From the NCBI RefSeq assembly GCF_000003605.2, contig NW_003126886.1:113680-138462 (forward strand): 24,783 nt of DNA, in the 5' to 3' direction. Made by a program: the position numbers and the translations under genes. The notes beneath the pieces are model-generated. The model worked only from the letters and a program-made list of their open reading frames with translations, searched no databases and had not been told where the DNA came from. Positions 10,182-21,871 of the stretch are shown here, piece by piece. This stretch comes from Saccoglossus kowalevskii. Lineage: Eukaryota; Hemichordata; Enteropneusta; Harrimaniidae. Numbering within the stretch: position 1 is the stretch's first letter; each line of letters opens with the position of its first letter.

Positions 10182-10549
10182 TTTTTTTTAAATGTTTTTG
10201 TGCCAGGCGACATTGAGTGTCACTGTAAGTGCAAATTGCAAGTGTTAGTGCTGACTCATAGTGCACTTTTTTGCCACTGAAGTCATAATCATGTTTGGGA
10301 CTACATGACAGGGCTGTGTGCGCTATCCTGGCATCAGCCAGGTTCTGTCGAACACAATCACCCAAAGTCACATTCATTAGTGAATGAATCTCGACCAGTG
10401 GAATTGGCCTCCCCATCGAGTCTGTGGCACACTCACCCAGGGTAGGGGTCGACTCCTTTAATGTTAATGTTCAGCCTAAGGTAGGATTTGAACTTGGGTC
10501 TACCAATCATGAGTCTGATGCGATAACAACTATGCTACAATTGACCGAT
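10182..10549 (-). mobile_element. tRNA-derived SINE, 368 bp, with perfect target-site duplication
   Basis: On the minus strand the 5' end carries a pol III A-box-like TAGCATAGTTGTTATCGC (10537-10520) and a B box GTTCAAATCC (10493-10484), spaced as in a tRNA. A body of about 290 bp without long open frames follows, then an A-rich tail with a short run of A. The 14-bp GATGAATATTAATT occurs exactly on both sides (10168-10181 and 10550-10563), as left by LINE-assisted insertion. The identical duplication argues for fairly recent insertion. A 91-codon frame inside is not a gene. The SINE sits antisense-neutral, in the same direction as KANSL1, inside intron 1. Confidence 0.85.
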
Positions 10550-11805
10550 GATGAATATTAATTGACAACTACGACATTAAAACACTTTAAAAATTGAGTA
10601 GCCCCAAGAGTTTCAATCAATGTCTATTGATTAGGTGTAAGGAATATTTTTCTTTTTTCACAACACTAGGAATTTTTTAAATTTTATATGTAATTATTCA
10701 AATAAACATTTAAATGTTTTGTGAATTTATGCAAATTAGCAATGGATAATAAATATATGGTTGATAAGATATTAAACGTACTCTTGAAATAGACATATTT
10801 TGTTAACCTGTTTCCATGAAAAGTATTCTTCTACAGAGCATGTCATGATACTTTGTGTTTAATTTTACAAGCAACAGCTGCTTCATCTATTCTGACAACT
10901 GAATTATGGTGACAAATAGATAATTAAAACATGTTATGAATACCCTATTCACATTAAATTATGCAATAATTTCAATATTAACCAAAATGTTCAGTAATTT
11001 AATGTTTATATTTCAGAAATTTGACAAATGACATAGCTGCTTATATTATTCAATCAGCATGAGAAAGGTTGTCTTGGTTTAGTTTAGTTTATTGAAATAC
11101 TAAGTAGAAGGAATTAAAAAGGTCACACTAACTGCTAAAACACGTATATAAAACATACAAATTTTACAAAAATTACTACCTAAAGCAATAGTATCACGGC
11201 TTACATTATTTTATTTCTAGTCAGAGACAAAGTACATTTACTTCATTTTTTATATTTAACTATATAAATTTATAGTAAAAGAACTCCCATCTGAAACAAT
11301 GTTTTTTTTTGTTCTGTAGTGCAAAATTCACATTCAGCACTGTGTACAAGGATAGATAATCAGTGTACAATGTAAACCAGCTGTGACTGCGATACATTGT
11401 AACTGAAACTGCTGGATAAAGGTAACAATGGCACTTACCAAGAAATAACATTTCTCCCAGCAATAAAACAAGTAATAGTTCCAATAGAACAATAACATTT
11501 GCCAAGAGGAAAAGAGGAATGCAAATGGTCATAAAATATTGCATCCATATATAAAGCCAAGTAGTAATGGTATAGGATTATGACCAGTGTACATTGCAAA
11601 CTACTTTTAATTAAACACACCAGCTGTTATGCTAGGGTACATGTATCACAATAACCAATAGAAGGTCATCCCAAGTACACACAAGAGTATGACAGGTATT
11701 TGGGGAGGATGATTACTTCCCACACAATTCTTTAACGAAATGTCATTTCACACAAACATGTACCTAATCACACATACAGGGGCATGTCCCAAAGCACAAG
11801 CCAAG

Positions 11806-11830
11806 CCTAGCCTAGCCTAGCCTAGCCTAG
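11806..11830. repeat. (CCTAG)5 simple repeat
   Basis: Five perfect CCTAG units in intron 1, preceded by a partial unit (AAGCC). Likely polymorphic in length. Confidence 0.95.
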
Positions 11831-12650
11831 CATTGCCTTTTTGAAAATGGCTTGTGAGTGATAACTTTTATAAAAGCAATGAGGCGAGTTATGGGAGTGA
11901 TTTCAAATAATTATGCACGTGTAAAAATACTTTTTTTTAAAGTAATCTCGCACAGCATTTTTCATTCATATTAAAGAAAAGGTCTGACAAGCGAATAATT
12001 GTGACACTTCCACACTAGAGACTGTATCAGCTTCCAAATTCCGCAAACTGATTCATTATGCCTAGCCTTATGCAAGGTATTACATAAATTACACTCTTGA
12101 ACCCTGCCAGTTCAATAACCTACACAGCAATCAAGGTCAAACATATAAAGGCTTTTGAAGGCTACAGAAATAGATTTATTCTTAAACTGCAATAGTGGGA
12201 TGGCAATTAGAGATCACACTAATGAGCAAAATAAAATACATAAGCTTAAGGGTGTAGAAGACTTTCGAAGAAAATTAAGAAGTCAAGATTAAGAGGTCAG
12301 AGAATACATCGTTTAATTAAATGCTTGAATATTCAGACAAACTTGTGTAATTTCTTTTAAAAATCTTATTATACACGAATCAATTCAGCATACTGGGAAT
12401 TCACATGATTCCAAGGTACTTAATAATTTTCATATTCATCTTATTTTGAACACCAAATCAACCTAGACATTAATTAGTGAAGTGATCAAATGAGATAATT
12501 CTCCTATTTTCTTGCAATGTGCATGGTTTCCACACATTGAAATTCTTGGTTTTTAAACAGGTTGAATGATGCCCCTTTTCCACATCATCATTTTTTTTTA
12601 TAGGGCAGCAAGGTCAAATGAAACAAGCAGCCTCTCGAATGAGATAGCTC

Positions 12651-12890
12651 CTGAACTGAAGATATCATTAGAAAAGGAACAAATCTGATAGAGGTTTACC
12701 CGAGGTATCTATGTGTATAGTATCAAAGCAATCGGACACGAGGCTTACAAGAAGTCACAAATTTCACTTTTTAGCAAAAACAAAAGAAATATTCATCAAA
12801 ATTAGAGAATTGAAGATATCATTACAAAATAAACAAATCTGAGAGAGGCCACCTGAAGTGCCTTTTGGTATAGTATCAAAGCAATCTAAC
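12651..12890. repeat. Diverged tandem duplication, offset about 154 bp
   Basis: TGAAGATATCATTA at 12657 recurs at 12811, followed in each by aacaaatctga.agagg, then a diverged stretch and TATAGTATCAAAGCAATC (about 12717-12734 and 12870-12887). The word order is kept, so this is a duplication or two adjacent copies of a dispersed repeat. It encodes nothing. Confidence 0.7.
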
Positions 12891-15664
12891 GTTTTACCTT
12901 AAGAATTAATGTTGCAAATATGAAAGAATTTGGTTTAATGGTTTTGAAGAAAACTACAAAAATGTAAAAAGTTGACTACAGACTGACAATCAGTTATATT
13001 TTATATTGAAAAATACTCTCATAACAGTATGGGCCAAGCAGCACTGAAATTATAAATTGAGAATAATTAAATAATTTTCATAAAACAAAAATTTATGATA
13101 AAATATAAATAGTTAATACTAATAGTACAACATTTAATTAAGATGAAAACAAATTCAAAAGATTTCTCTGGTAGAGCATTGTCTCAAGTTAATCAGCTAG
13201 AATTAATTTCTGTATTTTACATTAAAAATACAATCAGTTTGTACTATAAATATAAACATACAATTGCAATAAATCCAATTTGTTGACTTGATCTTCAAAT
13301 CTAATTTACTGACTGCGATCATTTCATTGGGGAAATCAAAACCTGGGGTGAAATTAAGCAGAACGCACAACCCTTTACAAGAGTCATCTCTAGTTACAGT
13401 GCTAATGAAATGTATGAACACTGGTGAAGGGAAACAATAAGAAACAGTGTAAACAATTCTTAAGTCATTGAGGCAATTGCAATGCATACATACAACTATG
13501 TTGATCACTCTTAGTAGAGTCTGTAAAGAGGCCAGCAGGACTCATTAATAGAACTACATTTCAAGTTTACAAATCTTCAGGAAATAATTGTACTAAATAA
13601 AAACACTCAACTGTCAATAACAATACAACAGCTGATTATACACAGGTATAGTTTCAGTAAAAACACTTTCCCCAAAGAATATCATGTGGTTGTAGGCAAT
13701 ACTACAATATTGAGGAATAAAGTGAAAGAGTTTGACTTTGTAACTTGGTTGGTTTATCTTACTTTATGTAAACAAATATTCTGATTTAGGACACAAAAAG
13801 TCACCAATTTTTTTTCTCTACAGAATATGTATACAAGCTCCAGATAGGAGTGATGCACTGTGGGAAAAATGGCAGCCACATTGTAAGCAGGGCTTCATTA
13901 CTAAAATTAATTTTAATTGGTAATTAATTCCAATATTTTGATGAAATTTAAAGGTTTTTAAATTCACAATTTTCCCAGTGAATCAAGTATTGTAATGTTA
14001 CCGATGGATTTAATTTAGAGGATTTGATTGATCAGTGCAAAAGTTAATGAATTTACAGTGAGCAATTTTAACTCCAATGTAATTGGTATTTATTCATTCA
14101 AGTAGTTTTTGAAGTGCAACCACACAAACAATTATAGCCTATATCAATATAAGCAAAGTTCAAGGTCTGTTAACATTCAGATGTACATTCCTGGTCCATA
14201 GATAATTAGGAGAAAACCTGCAGCATAATAATAAATACAAAGTTTGACACAAATTCCTTTATAAAATAATTATAAAATTTATAAATATTGGATATGAATA
14301 TGGAGAACTAATTTGACTGGGAAAAAATATTGAAAACAACAAGGCTGATATAACTTGTCTTCTCATTTTTGAATTTAACACACAATTTTTTTTTTAATTT
14401 GACAAAATTCTGGAAAATATTTTCATAATTATTCAATGTACAACATATTATCTTCATATCATGATTTAATGAATTAAACAAAACAGCAGCAATGCTGTTA
14501 ATTTATTAACTACCCTGGCCCCCGAACATTCAATATAGATTTCTGACACACTTATTAATTATGTTGACTCTTACAGTGCAAATATTATATTACGGTTGTC
14601 TTTAAACACCATTTTGCAAACGACCTTTACTAATAACTACAACGAAACATCACTGATATATACAAGTATATTGTACACTGTAAAAACCGCCCAGTTATTT
14701 CAACAAAACCATATGTTAGCTACTCTCAGTTCTGGGATGAACCACTGCTGACGTCACTACACAGGAACATCACATGCCAATGATGTCATTATTTATTTTT
14801 AGTTCATCAATGGATTCTTGTTTCAATTAAAAATAGGAACTGGTGCATTAATATATTTATGGTAATTGCAATGAAAATGGGGTTTTGAGGAAAGTACATG
14901 TATCTTTTTTAAATAAGGTCAATTGCATTAATAGTCAATAAAACAAACAGCAAATGTCAATAGTAAGTGGTTCAGTTTTTAGTCACTCAGAATTCCATTC
15001 AATATAGCGAGTATTTTTGCCAGACAAGACATTTGCCACATGGTTTAAATCTTTGTTTCACTCTCCAGAGACAAAATGAGGGAATGCTAGTGACAATTTA
15101 TTAATGTAGAATGAAAATTTAATAGCATAATCCAGTTTTCATATTAAACATCTGATATATCATCATTTCATGAACATGCATTCAAAAATGCTATTTCCAC
15201 TAAAAGGAAAACAAAATGCATCCTCTCTCTCATTATTATGTTCCACATGGATGATTAATTATCTAATACTTTCTGAACTGATCTAAACAATTCTGCCCTA
15301 CATATTTAATTCCGGTTGAGAACATTGCAGCGACCATCTACACAATTTAGAAAGTTTCTATGTTAAGATTGATTTATTTTAATAACCATGTTATAATATA
15401 TTATTTATCAACTTGTCAGGGATCTTTGAAATCATGCAAGGTTGCCAAGGTTTTTTTTTACCCCCTTCTGACTAATTAGGCAGGGCTAGATGCAGACTAA
15501 GAGTAGCCCAGGACAAGTAAAATTTTGACAAATGAATAGTAACTCGCAGGCCTTAAACTATAGTAAATATACAGGCAATATACATTTCAGACAAGCAAGT
15601 TTAAAAGTTAACGTCAAGACCTGTTAGGTGAGATGTTTGTATTTAGCTTACTTGCATCTGAATA

Positions 15665-15782
15665 CAATATTTGCTCTATTAGAAATGCATTTTCAATAGA
15701 AACGCATATGAATGTCTTATTTTTCCCCACAGAAACACATTTGTAATGTGAGTACATGCACTACTTCATAGAGCAAATACAT
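15665..15782. mobile_element. 118-bp MITE with TA flanks, copy 2
   Basis: TATTTGCTCTAT (15668-15679) and ATAGAGCAAATA (15768-15779) are perfect inverted repeats. With the three outer bases of each arm, TA lies on both sides (15663-15664 and 15783-15784). The 15-mer TATTTGCTCTATTAG is shared exactly with copy 1 (7115-7129). Confidence 0.6.
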
Positions 15783-16270
15783 TAATATTTTTATTATTAT
15801 CTACTGCATCTAGATGAAACTAATAAAAACATTTGACCTAAGAAGCCGAACCCAAAAAACAAATTTGTCATAATGGTCAATACATGGTAGAGAAGAGGAT
15901 ATTGATAGTCACAGAGGACAGCCAGTCGAATGAGTCAGTCATGAATAGCACTGTAACTAATATTCTAAACTGCATACAAGTCTTGATCACATGCAGCATA
16001 CCTTCACTATTATTCTGTAAATTACTACATTTTACGTAGAATTACTACACATTACTTTGGCTGAAGACAGCAATTCTATGTGGTTTTTACATAATATAAT
16101 GCAGGAACATTGAGAATGAGATTAAAGATTTTCACAGTAAATAAAATAGCACATTGGCAGATATACAGGAAGTGAAACCACTCCTTCGATCACTAGATTA
16201 GTCATGTGACTGGAAAATTCTACACATTGCCGAATGCATTTGTACAAGTAATGTATACAGGTATGCATGT

Positions 16271-16275
16271 TGTGT

Positions 16276-16306
<31 letters not shown>
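16271..16306. repeat. (TG)10 microsatellite running into a 17-G homopolymer
   Basis: TG repeats at 16271-16290 continue into an uninterrupted G run at 16290-16306. Length in the assembly may be unreliable. A nearby 62-codon frame that reads through it is an artefact. Confidence 0.95.
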
Positions 16307-16811
16307 TTTACAGCATACCATGCTAAAATTGAAGTTATTTTATATAAAGCTCAGAAATAAAAAAAAACATTACTTAAAATTATCTAAATATTAGAATACA
16401 TTTTACATGTCAACGGATCTTGCTTATATTAACTACACCACTTCTAAGACATTTTCTACACAACTCTATTTTCACATATTACTCTGGAAATTACTGATGT
16501 AATAATTACTGACTATTGTGTCATGAGTTGCCCATTAAATTACTTCTGTGACTTGGGGAAATAATTAAGACAGGAAAGAACTTACTAATTGCACTAGTCA
16601 TCATGAATGACGTTTTAGGATGTTGAAACCTACTTGTAGCTCATGAGAACCCATAACAAGGTACAAGATTGAATGATTTATCATATGCATTCTAATCTCA
16701 CTTTTAGAGCATCATAACCTTTCCAGGTGACTAAATTGATTGTTTTGTAGTCACTGACGTATATGCAAAAATACAGTATTTGTGAAATTGAGAGAAAATT
16801 TTGAGTGCTTC

Positions 16812-18304
16812 CAGTGATCTCCCCAAGAATTTAAACCACTGTGGCGGCATAATTTGCATATAATTTACATAATAATAGGAATTGACCAAAGCACATTTAT
16901 ACCCACAATAAACAACATATTTTCAAAAACAAAGTATTTATTTGCTTCACAGTGTTATAAACACTTATTTTGGGCACTTTTGTAATATTAATGAGCTCCG
17001 TCATAGTGCAAATATTTTTTTTTTTTGCAGTCAGAAAATTACGTTCCAGTTTGAATTTAAAAATGAAACATTCTCGAAATGCAAATGCTGCAGACTAAAA
17101 AAAAGGTTGAATGAATGAAACGCATCTGAAACGTTTCAGCCAGGATTATGTTCACGACTTTCATGATCTTATTTACTACAAAATTCTCCTTCAAAAAATC
17201 GACCACGTAATTATTTGGCGGATTGCTGGTTATTATTCCGACCATCGGCTTCTACAACGTTTACATTTACAGTAAATGAACGATCAAAAACACTTCCAAA
17301 CGATCATCAAAGTTACGACGTGACATAACTTACTTCGCGATGTTATACACCAGTTATACCAATACTTCCTCTTACCCAGTCATGATGCCATGCAAAAATT
17401 AAATACTTCTTTTTTATATGAAAAAAACGCAAAATTTGAACTAATTTTATCGGGAGAAATTATTTTTGATCACTTCAGTGAAAAACACAGACCCGCCATG
17501 ATAGCTATGACGCGTTAGTTGACCGCATGTATCCTTTGACCCGATGGGTCAAAAACGCCATTAACCAATCAGAATGCCGCATGGTAATGCCGGTAGAACC
17601 CGAAGTTTTCCGAATGATCGTGATCATAAAAATAACATTGCGGAAGTAAAGCGATGTCATAGCACGATGTGTTGGTATGGATTTCAGATAAACACTGCAT
17701 GATTTTTCGAAAGAGGTGATCAACAATATTTAAAATGTAAAAGAAGTCTTGAAAGAATAGTTTTTACATGATTCACGATGATAACAGTTCAAATGTATTT
17801 TACCCAATCACGCAATAAACACGTTTTTTCTTGAGTAGCGTAAACTGATCGTGAACTCCGCATTGCCCATGTTACATCGGGGTGGAATTGATTTTGAAAG
17901 AATTTTAGCTTTCAATCTAAAGACTGCGTCTATCGCCAGAAAATATTTACTTACTTACATACAAAGCGGTGCTAATTTTACAAAATTGACTTGTATTGTT
18001 TAAAGCTGCTACCACATCGCACGACTATGTCTATTGTTTACAAATTATTATTCACGACTGGCAGGATGCTTGTCGGTCGGTACGCAAGTATAATAACAAT
18101 ATGACAATAGTCCTGGTCAGAAGCGTTTCCGTGGTGGTCGCTAATTTTGAGTGCCAGTCGGGCCAACCAGCGTGACGAGATCCCCAATGAAAAAAGCACT
18201 GTGGTGGTCTTGCTAATCATCGTGGCGGTGTCAGACCGGTGTGGCGGCAAATCGAAGCACTGTGGCGGCACCGCCACGCTGTTTACATCCTGGGGAGAAC
18301 ACTG
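16812..18304. mobile_element. 1,493-bp TIR element with 5-bp duplication and GTGGCGG clusters
   Basis: The left end CAGTGATCTCCCCAAGAA and the right end, read inverted, CAGTGTTCTCCCCAGGAT match in about 15 of 18 bases. The match continues to TTAAAC..GTGGCGG inside, giving a TIR of about 36 bp. GCTTC flanks both ends (16807-16811 and 18305-18309). Inner right sequence repeats GTGGTGG/GTGGCGG motifs and has a 16-bp palindrome at 18262-18277 (GTGGCGG-CA-CCGCCAC). No transposase is recognisable, and frames of 62-79 codons are unsupported, so it is non-autonomous. The superfamily is not assigned. Part of its interior (about 17390-17840) resembles the repeats at 3665-4130 and 5375-5935. Confidence 0.7.
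17390..17840 (+). repeat. Third copy of the TTAACCAATCA repeat family, inside the TIR element
   Basis: Shared with the copies at 3665-4130 and 5375-5935: ctttgacc..gggtcaa, attaaccaatca (about 17560-17571), tgttggtatggattt (about 17670-17684), gatgataacagttca and ttttacccaatcac..aataaacacg (about 17799-17823). Similarity by eye is roughly 65-70 percent in the best stretches. Confidence 0.45.
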
Positions 18305-20597
18305 GCTTCAGTTTCAGGTACTCATTGAAACAAAAAACATCATGGTTGACATCACTTCACATCAAATGTTTGTGTGCAATTAGAAATGTCTGCTTATGAT
18401 GAAAATAAATTTTACTTGCATTTCACAACAAATTAATTTGTACATAATAAAAAATAATTAACATTTATATAAACTCAGTAACAAATTATTTGCATGTGAA
18501 ACAAAATCGGCAGATCATTCATTGCTGGGCAATAGCCATTTTTTTAGCACAGTTTAGTTAAATTAAAATAACACTTTTCTTTCATCAGTGTTTTAAATAT
18601 TTTGATGCACACTGTAGATATACAAATTATTTCTTAAAAAAAAATTATTCTTATGAAAAATATATATCCACTATGTGTTAGTTGTTAATCCAGAAGTCAC
18701 TGATGTCGGATGTAATTTCCAAATGGTTAGTGTTTGGTGTGTTTTGATGACACGCGTTGCCTGATTGTAAGAAAGAATTTTCATTTGAATTGTATTTGAC
18801 AAGGAGACTTTAAAACATTACAATCCTGCAGTACATTCAGTTTTCATGCAGAATAAAAATGTATAAATTTGACACCATAATAAATCCCAAGTCTGATCAA
18901 TGACCAACTAAAAACATTATTGTAAGTATTATCCCATGGCCAATTTAACAAAACACTCCTGCATTTCTAGTAACCCTATATTTCAGAGGAAATTTAAAAG
19001 TTCATTTTTATGCCAATAAGCCCACAATTATTTATTTATATGCAAATTCTTTCTGGTCAATTCACTAATGTGGTAATTCTTTAATTCAAATCTGCAGTTA
19101 AAACACAATGATGTCCTAGCAATAACTTTAGAGACAAGAGTACAGCACATGAGGGGAGGAAGATAGAATTAAAGGCCTCCACAAAACACATTGGGCAGGA
19201 TTCAAAGAGGGGTGCTTTTCAAATTCAGAATGCTGACGACTGACTGCGTGTACAATACAGAAGACTTGCTTATAAATAGCAAAAGGTAACAGTGACAAGA
19301 GTATGTTCACAAGAGATTTTTCTCTGCACTCTTTTGCTATAAAATCATTATTATACTATTTGTAGATATAAATAGTAGAACAAAGGGCAAAATTTCAATC
19401 TAACAACAAATATCCAGTTTTTCTGCATCTTGCCACAGAAGTATTGCCTGTATGCTGCTTAGTGACAAGATGATTGCCTTTGTTCAAGATCCACTATATA
19501 TAGTCGAAATGGGGATTTAAAATTAATAAAACGTCTACCCCAGCAAATTAGTATTATTCGGCCTTAGACAAGAGTAAATCTTTAGAAGGTAGGCCAAGCA
19601 AAAAAAATTATACATGCACAATATATTCCCATGCCACTCCCAAATACAGTTTTGACTAGATGGCATTTGGCAAACAATAAATATAATTATCTCTGATCTG
19701 GTCAAACCTTGTATATCAATAGAAAGCAGCATATAATCTTATCAGACTTTCTCTAAGTAATAAATTTGAAAAGCACTAACATTTTAAAATGAAATATCCT
19801 GACAAGTAAACAATAACATCTTCTGATTAGCAAAACAAAGGATGTCGATTCCAAATGACAAGAGCAGAATTGTAACATATCTATTGTGTTCATTCAATTA
19901 ACCATTCATCACAAAGAGTACAAGGACATCTTGTTACTTTGAATTTATATTTGGTAATATTATCTACAAAGAAATAACCTGCAGATAGGCACATGAAAAA
20001 TGATTGAACTATTACATAGAAGAGTGAAGTCTGTTAGTTTTATGTTAATTCACATTTATCTGGAGAGATCCCTATCCACAATAACCAGCACTACTGGTAG
20101 ACTGAAATTCTCTTTAATGCAATGTACACAAACCAAATAGTAAGCTTGTTCCTTTGTTGTGGTGATGTTACATGCACGACTCATAAGCTCAAAGTTCGAT
20201 GTTGTATTTCTATTTCAACTGCAAATGTGTAATGTCTACTATTATCAATAATTTTTCCTTAAAATTTAATTATTTAACATGCACTATCAAAGCTATATAC
20301 CACCATTCTGTAGGTGGATGACCCATTAGTGACCTTGAAATGAACCCAGATGTCATGCATATCCAATTGTTATGGGAACACCTAAAATTAATATAATACA
20401 AATGCGGTACATGAAGTGACTGCATTTTATTATTTACACAACACGTCCTGCAAACTGACCTCCTTTCTCGCTGTAGTCCTACCAAGATATTGCAATCATG
20501 GGAAAACTGGAGTTTACAGGTCTGGTATAAGGATATTTACCTGTAGTAAATATTGATTATTACTAGTAATATTAGGAATAATAAACAACTATATATT

Positions 20598-20605
20598 ATA
20601 CTTAC
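20598..20605 (-). other. 5' splice donor of KANSL1 intron 1
   Basis: On the minus strand the exon ends CCAGT and the intron begins GTAAGTAT, a near-perfect donor. A second GT two bases earlier (20607-20606) has a poorer context and would break the phase match with the acceptor at 8159. If the intron were retained, translation would stop at the next codon (TAA). Confidence 0.9.
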
Positions 20606-21864
20606 ACTGGTACATGAGTATGGCTTTTGTTGTCCGAAACAACTTCCTCTTCGTCACAGCTCTCTCCAGAACTACCCTCTGTAGCATCAGAATCAATTTC
20701 CATTTGTAAGTGTTTCACTCCGGCTTTCAGAAGATTTGACGTGTCCCTCACCTCTCTTCTAAATTTCTTATTTGGGCTTGACAGTGAGCAGTGTGAGCTA
20801 GTAGTTCTGTTTGGTAACTTTTTAGATAGTGTGGAGTTTGTTAGGGCAGTGTTATCTTTGTCCAACTGCTGGACTAATCCAAGCAAAGTTGGTGTGGTCG
20901 AGTCAAAGGTACTGGTCGAATCAATAGAATCGACATTACTGCCAGTTTTAATCATTTCTTTTGCTGCTAATATATGTTGATTTTGTTGTTCAAGGAGACC
21001 CCCCAACTGCTGTTGCAGGTGACCATCCACCTGCTTATATTGTAAACGCCGAAGACGCTTCAGCAATAATGACGCTCGTTTCTGTAGATGCTGTTGCTTC
21101 TTTGACGAGTCTGTTGATTTACCTGAGATAACACTAGAATCGAACACTTCGGTTGGGTTGTTGTTTTGGTTTGTGTTCATCTCATCTTCCACATCTTCTT
21201 CATCAGTTTCAGAGATACCAAGAGACAATGCAGTGAGTGTAGTATCATCACTAGCAGTATGAATTGTATCTTCATTTACATCAACAGATGCCTCATCAGA
21301 AAAATCATTACGATCTATAGTTTCCACATCAGTGGTTGTGGGTCCTGGGCTTGCAAGTGACTCTTGCGAGGGTGTGGGTGTTCCTGTTGTTGGAGTCTGA
21401 GGAGACATTGTTGACAAAGGTAAAGAGGTCAGGTTGTTGAACTTTGCTGTAGAACAAACTGTTCCTGTATTAGTTTTAGAAGAATTATTATTCATCGTAT
21501 TCGAAAAATGAGAATTAGAATTGCCATTCACTAATTGAATGGTCGATTTGAAGGTTTCACCCATCAGATTTTTCCTCAGTTTCTGTGGGTCAAAGTTTGT
21601 ACACAATGTCCTCGAGGTCACACGTGGTGTTGTGGAGGGGTGGTGATGACTGTTGCCGTTTTGTTGAATAAACTGGCGACGATTTACCAAACTTTGAGAA
21701 TGCAACGGCGACGTCAGATGATCCACTGAGTGGCCTGAATCGGGGCTGTCGTGACTGCTAGCTTGTGCTCCCTCGTGGTCCGTCGTAGTTGGAGTAGTTG
21801 GCGGGAGTTTAAAACTGCGAGGCTGTGCCGTCGCTTCAGTGAGCGCGGGTGCCATCGCAGCCAT
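20606..21864 (-). CDS. KANSL1: KANSL1 (NSL1) first coding exon, N-terminal 419 residues plus 2 nt of codon 420
   Basis: KANSL1 is the scaffold of the nuclear NSL complex, which carries the H4-acetylating enzyme KAT8/MOF. The exon reads MAAMAPALTEA at its start, close to the vertebrate KANSL1 N-terminus. A Ser/Thr/Asn-rich, probably disordered stretch follows (about residues 20-250), with an acidic patch at 219-229. A basic coiled-coil-like block at 256-292 (KKQQHLQKRASLLLKRL, then KQVDGHLQQQLGGLLEQ) matches the KANSL1 LQKRL..KQVERHIQHQLGG segment. An acidic Ser-rich segment, DSDATEGSSGESCDEEE, lies at 391-407. I chose the ATG at 21864 because homology begins there. An in-frame ATG at 21900 would add 12 residues (MFSTPVSLRLWC), and one at 21855 would remove three. 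In-frame stops at 21934-21936 and 21940-21942 close the frame upstream. The exon ends ..HVP plus GT of a Val codon, followed by a consensus donor GTAAGTAT. The block order is conserved but the linker sequence diverges widely. Confidence 0.93.
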
Positions 21865-21871
21865 ACACCAT
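21836..21871 (-). other. Overlapping short upstream ORF (11 codons)
   Basis: A minus-strand ATG at 21871-21869, out of frame with KANSL1, has a good context (GCT ATG G) and runs MVYGCDGTRAH to TGA at 21838-21836. It overlaps both candidate KANSL1 starts at 21864 and 21855. If the mRNA contains this region, it would compete for initiation. The ATG at 21864 has a weaker context (T at -3, G at +4), while 21855 is stronger (G at -3, G at +4). Confidence 0.4.

Larger units (their letters stand above)
8159..20605 (-). other. KANSL1 intron 1 (12,447 bp)
   Basis: A GT..AG intron between the two coding exons. It holds a repeat block (about 9340-10130), a SINE (10182-10549), simple repeats (11806-11830 and 16271-16306), a diverged duplication (12651-12890), a MITE (15665-15782) and a TIR element (16812-18304). 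I see no gene in the remaining stretches 8173-9339, 10564-11805, 11831-12650, 12891-15664, 15783-16270, 16307-16811 and 18310-20597. These are AT-rich, with stops in all frames and only chance reading frames. No extra exon is needed, because the flanking exons join in frame. Confidence 0.85.

Noticed and set aside
10141-10416. 91-codon minus-strand frame
   Set aside because: It lies almost wholly within the SINE body, which is a pol III transcript and not expected to code.
10484-10549. Stand-alone tRNA gene
   Set aside because: A and B boxes are present, but the acceptor and anticodon stems do not form properly and the sequence continues into a SINE body bounded by a target-site duplication.
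16206-16394. 62-codon frame across the (TG)n(G)n tract
   Set aside because: The predicted peptide is mostly Cys-Val and Gly runs produced by the simple repeat.
20627-20980. 117-codon plus-strand frame antisense to KANSL1 exon 1
   Set aside because: Mirror frame of a Ser-rich coding exon. The same applies to 7412-7672, 7551-7769 and 7835-8041 opposite exon 2.
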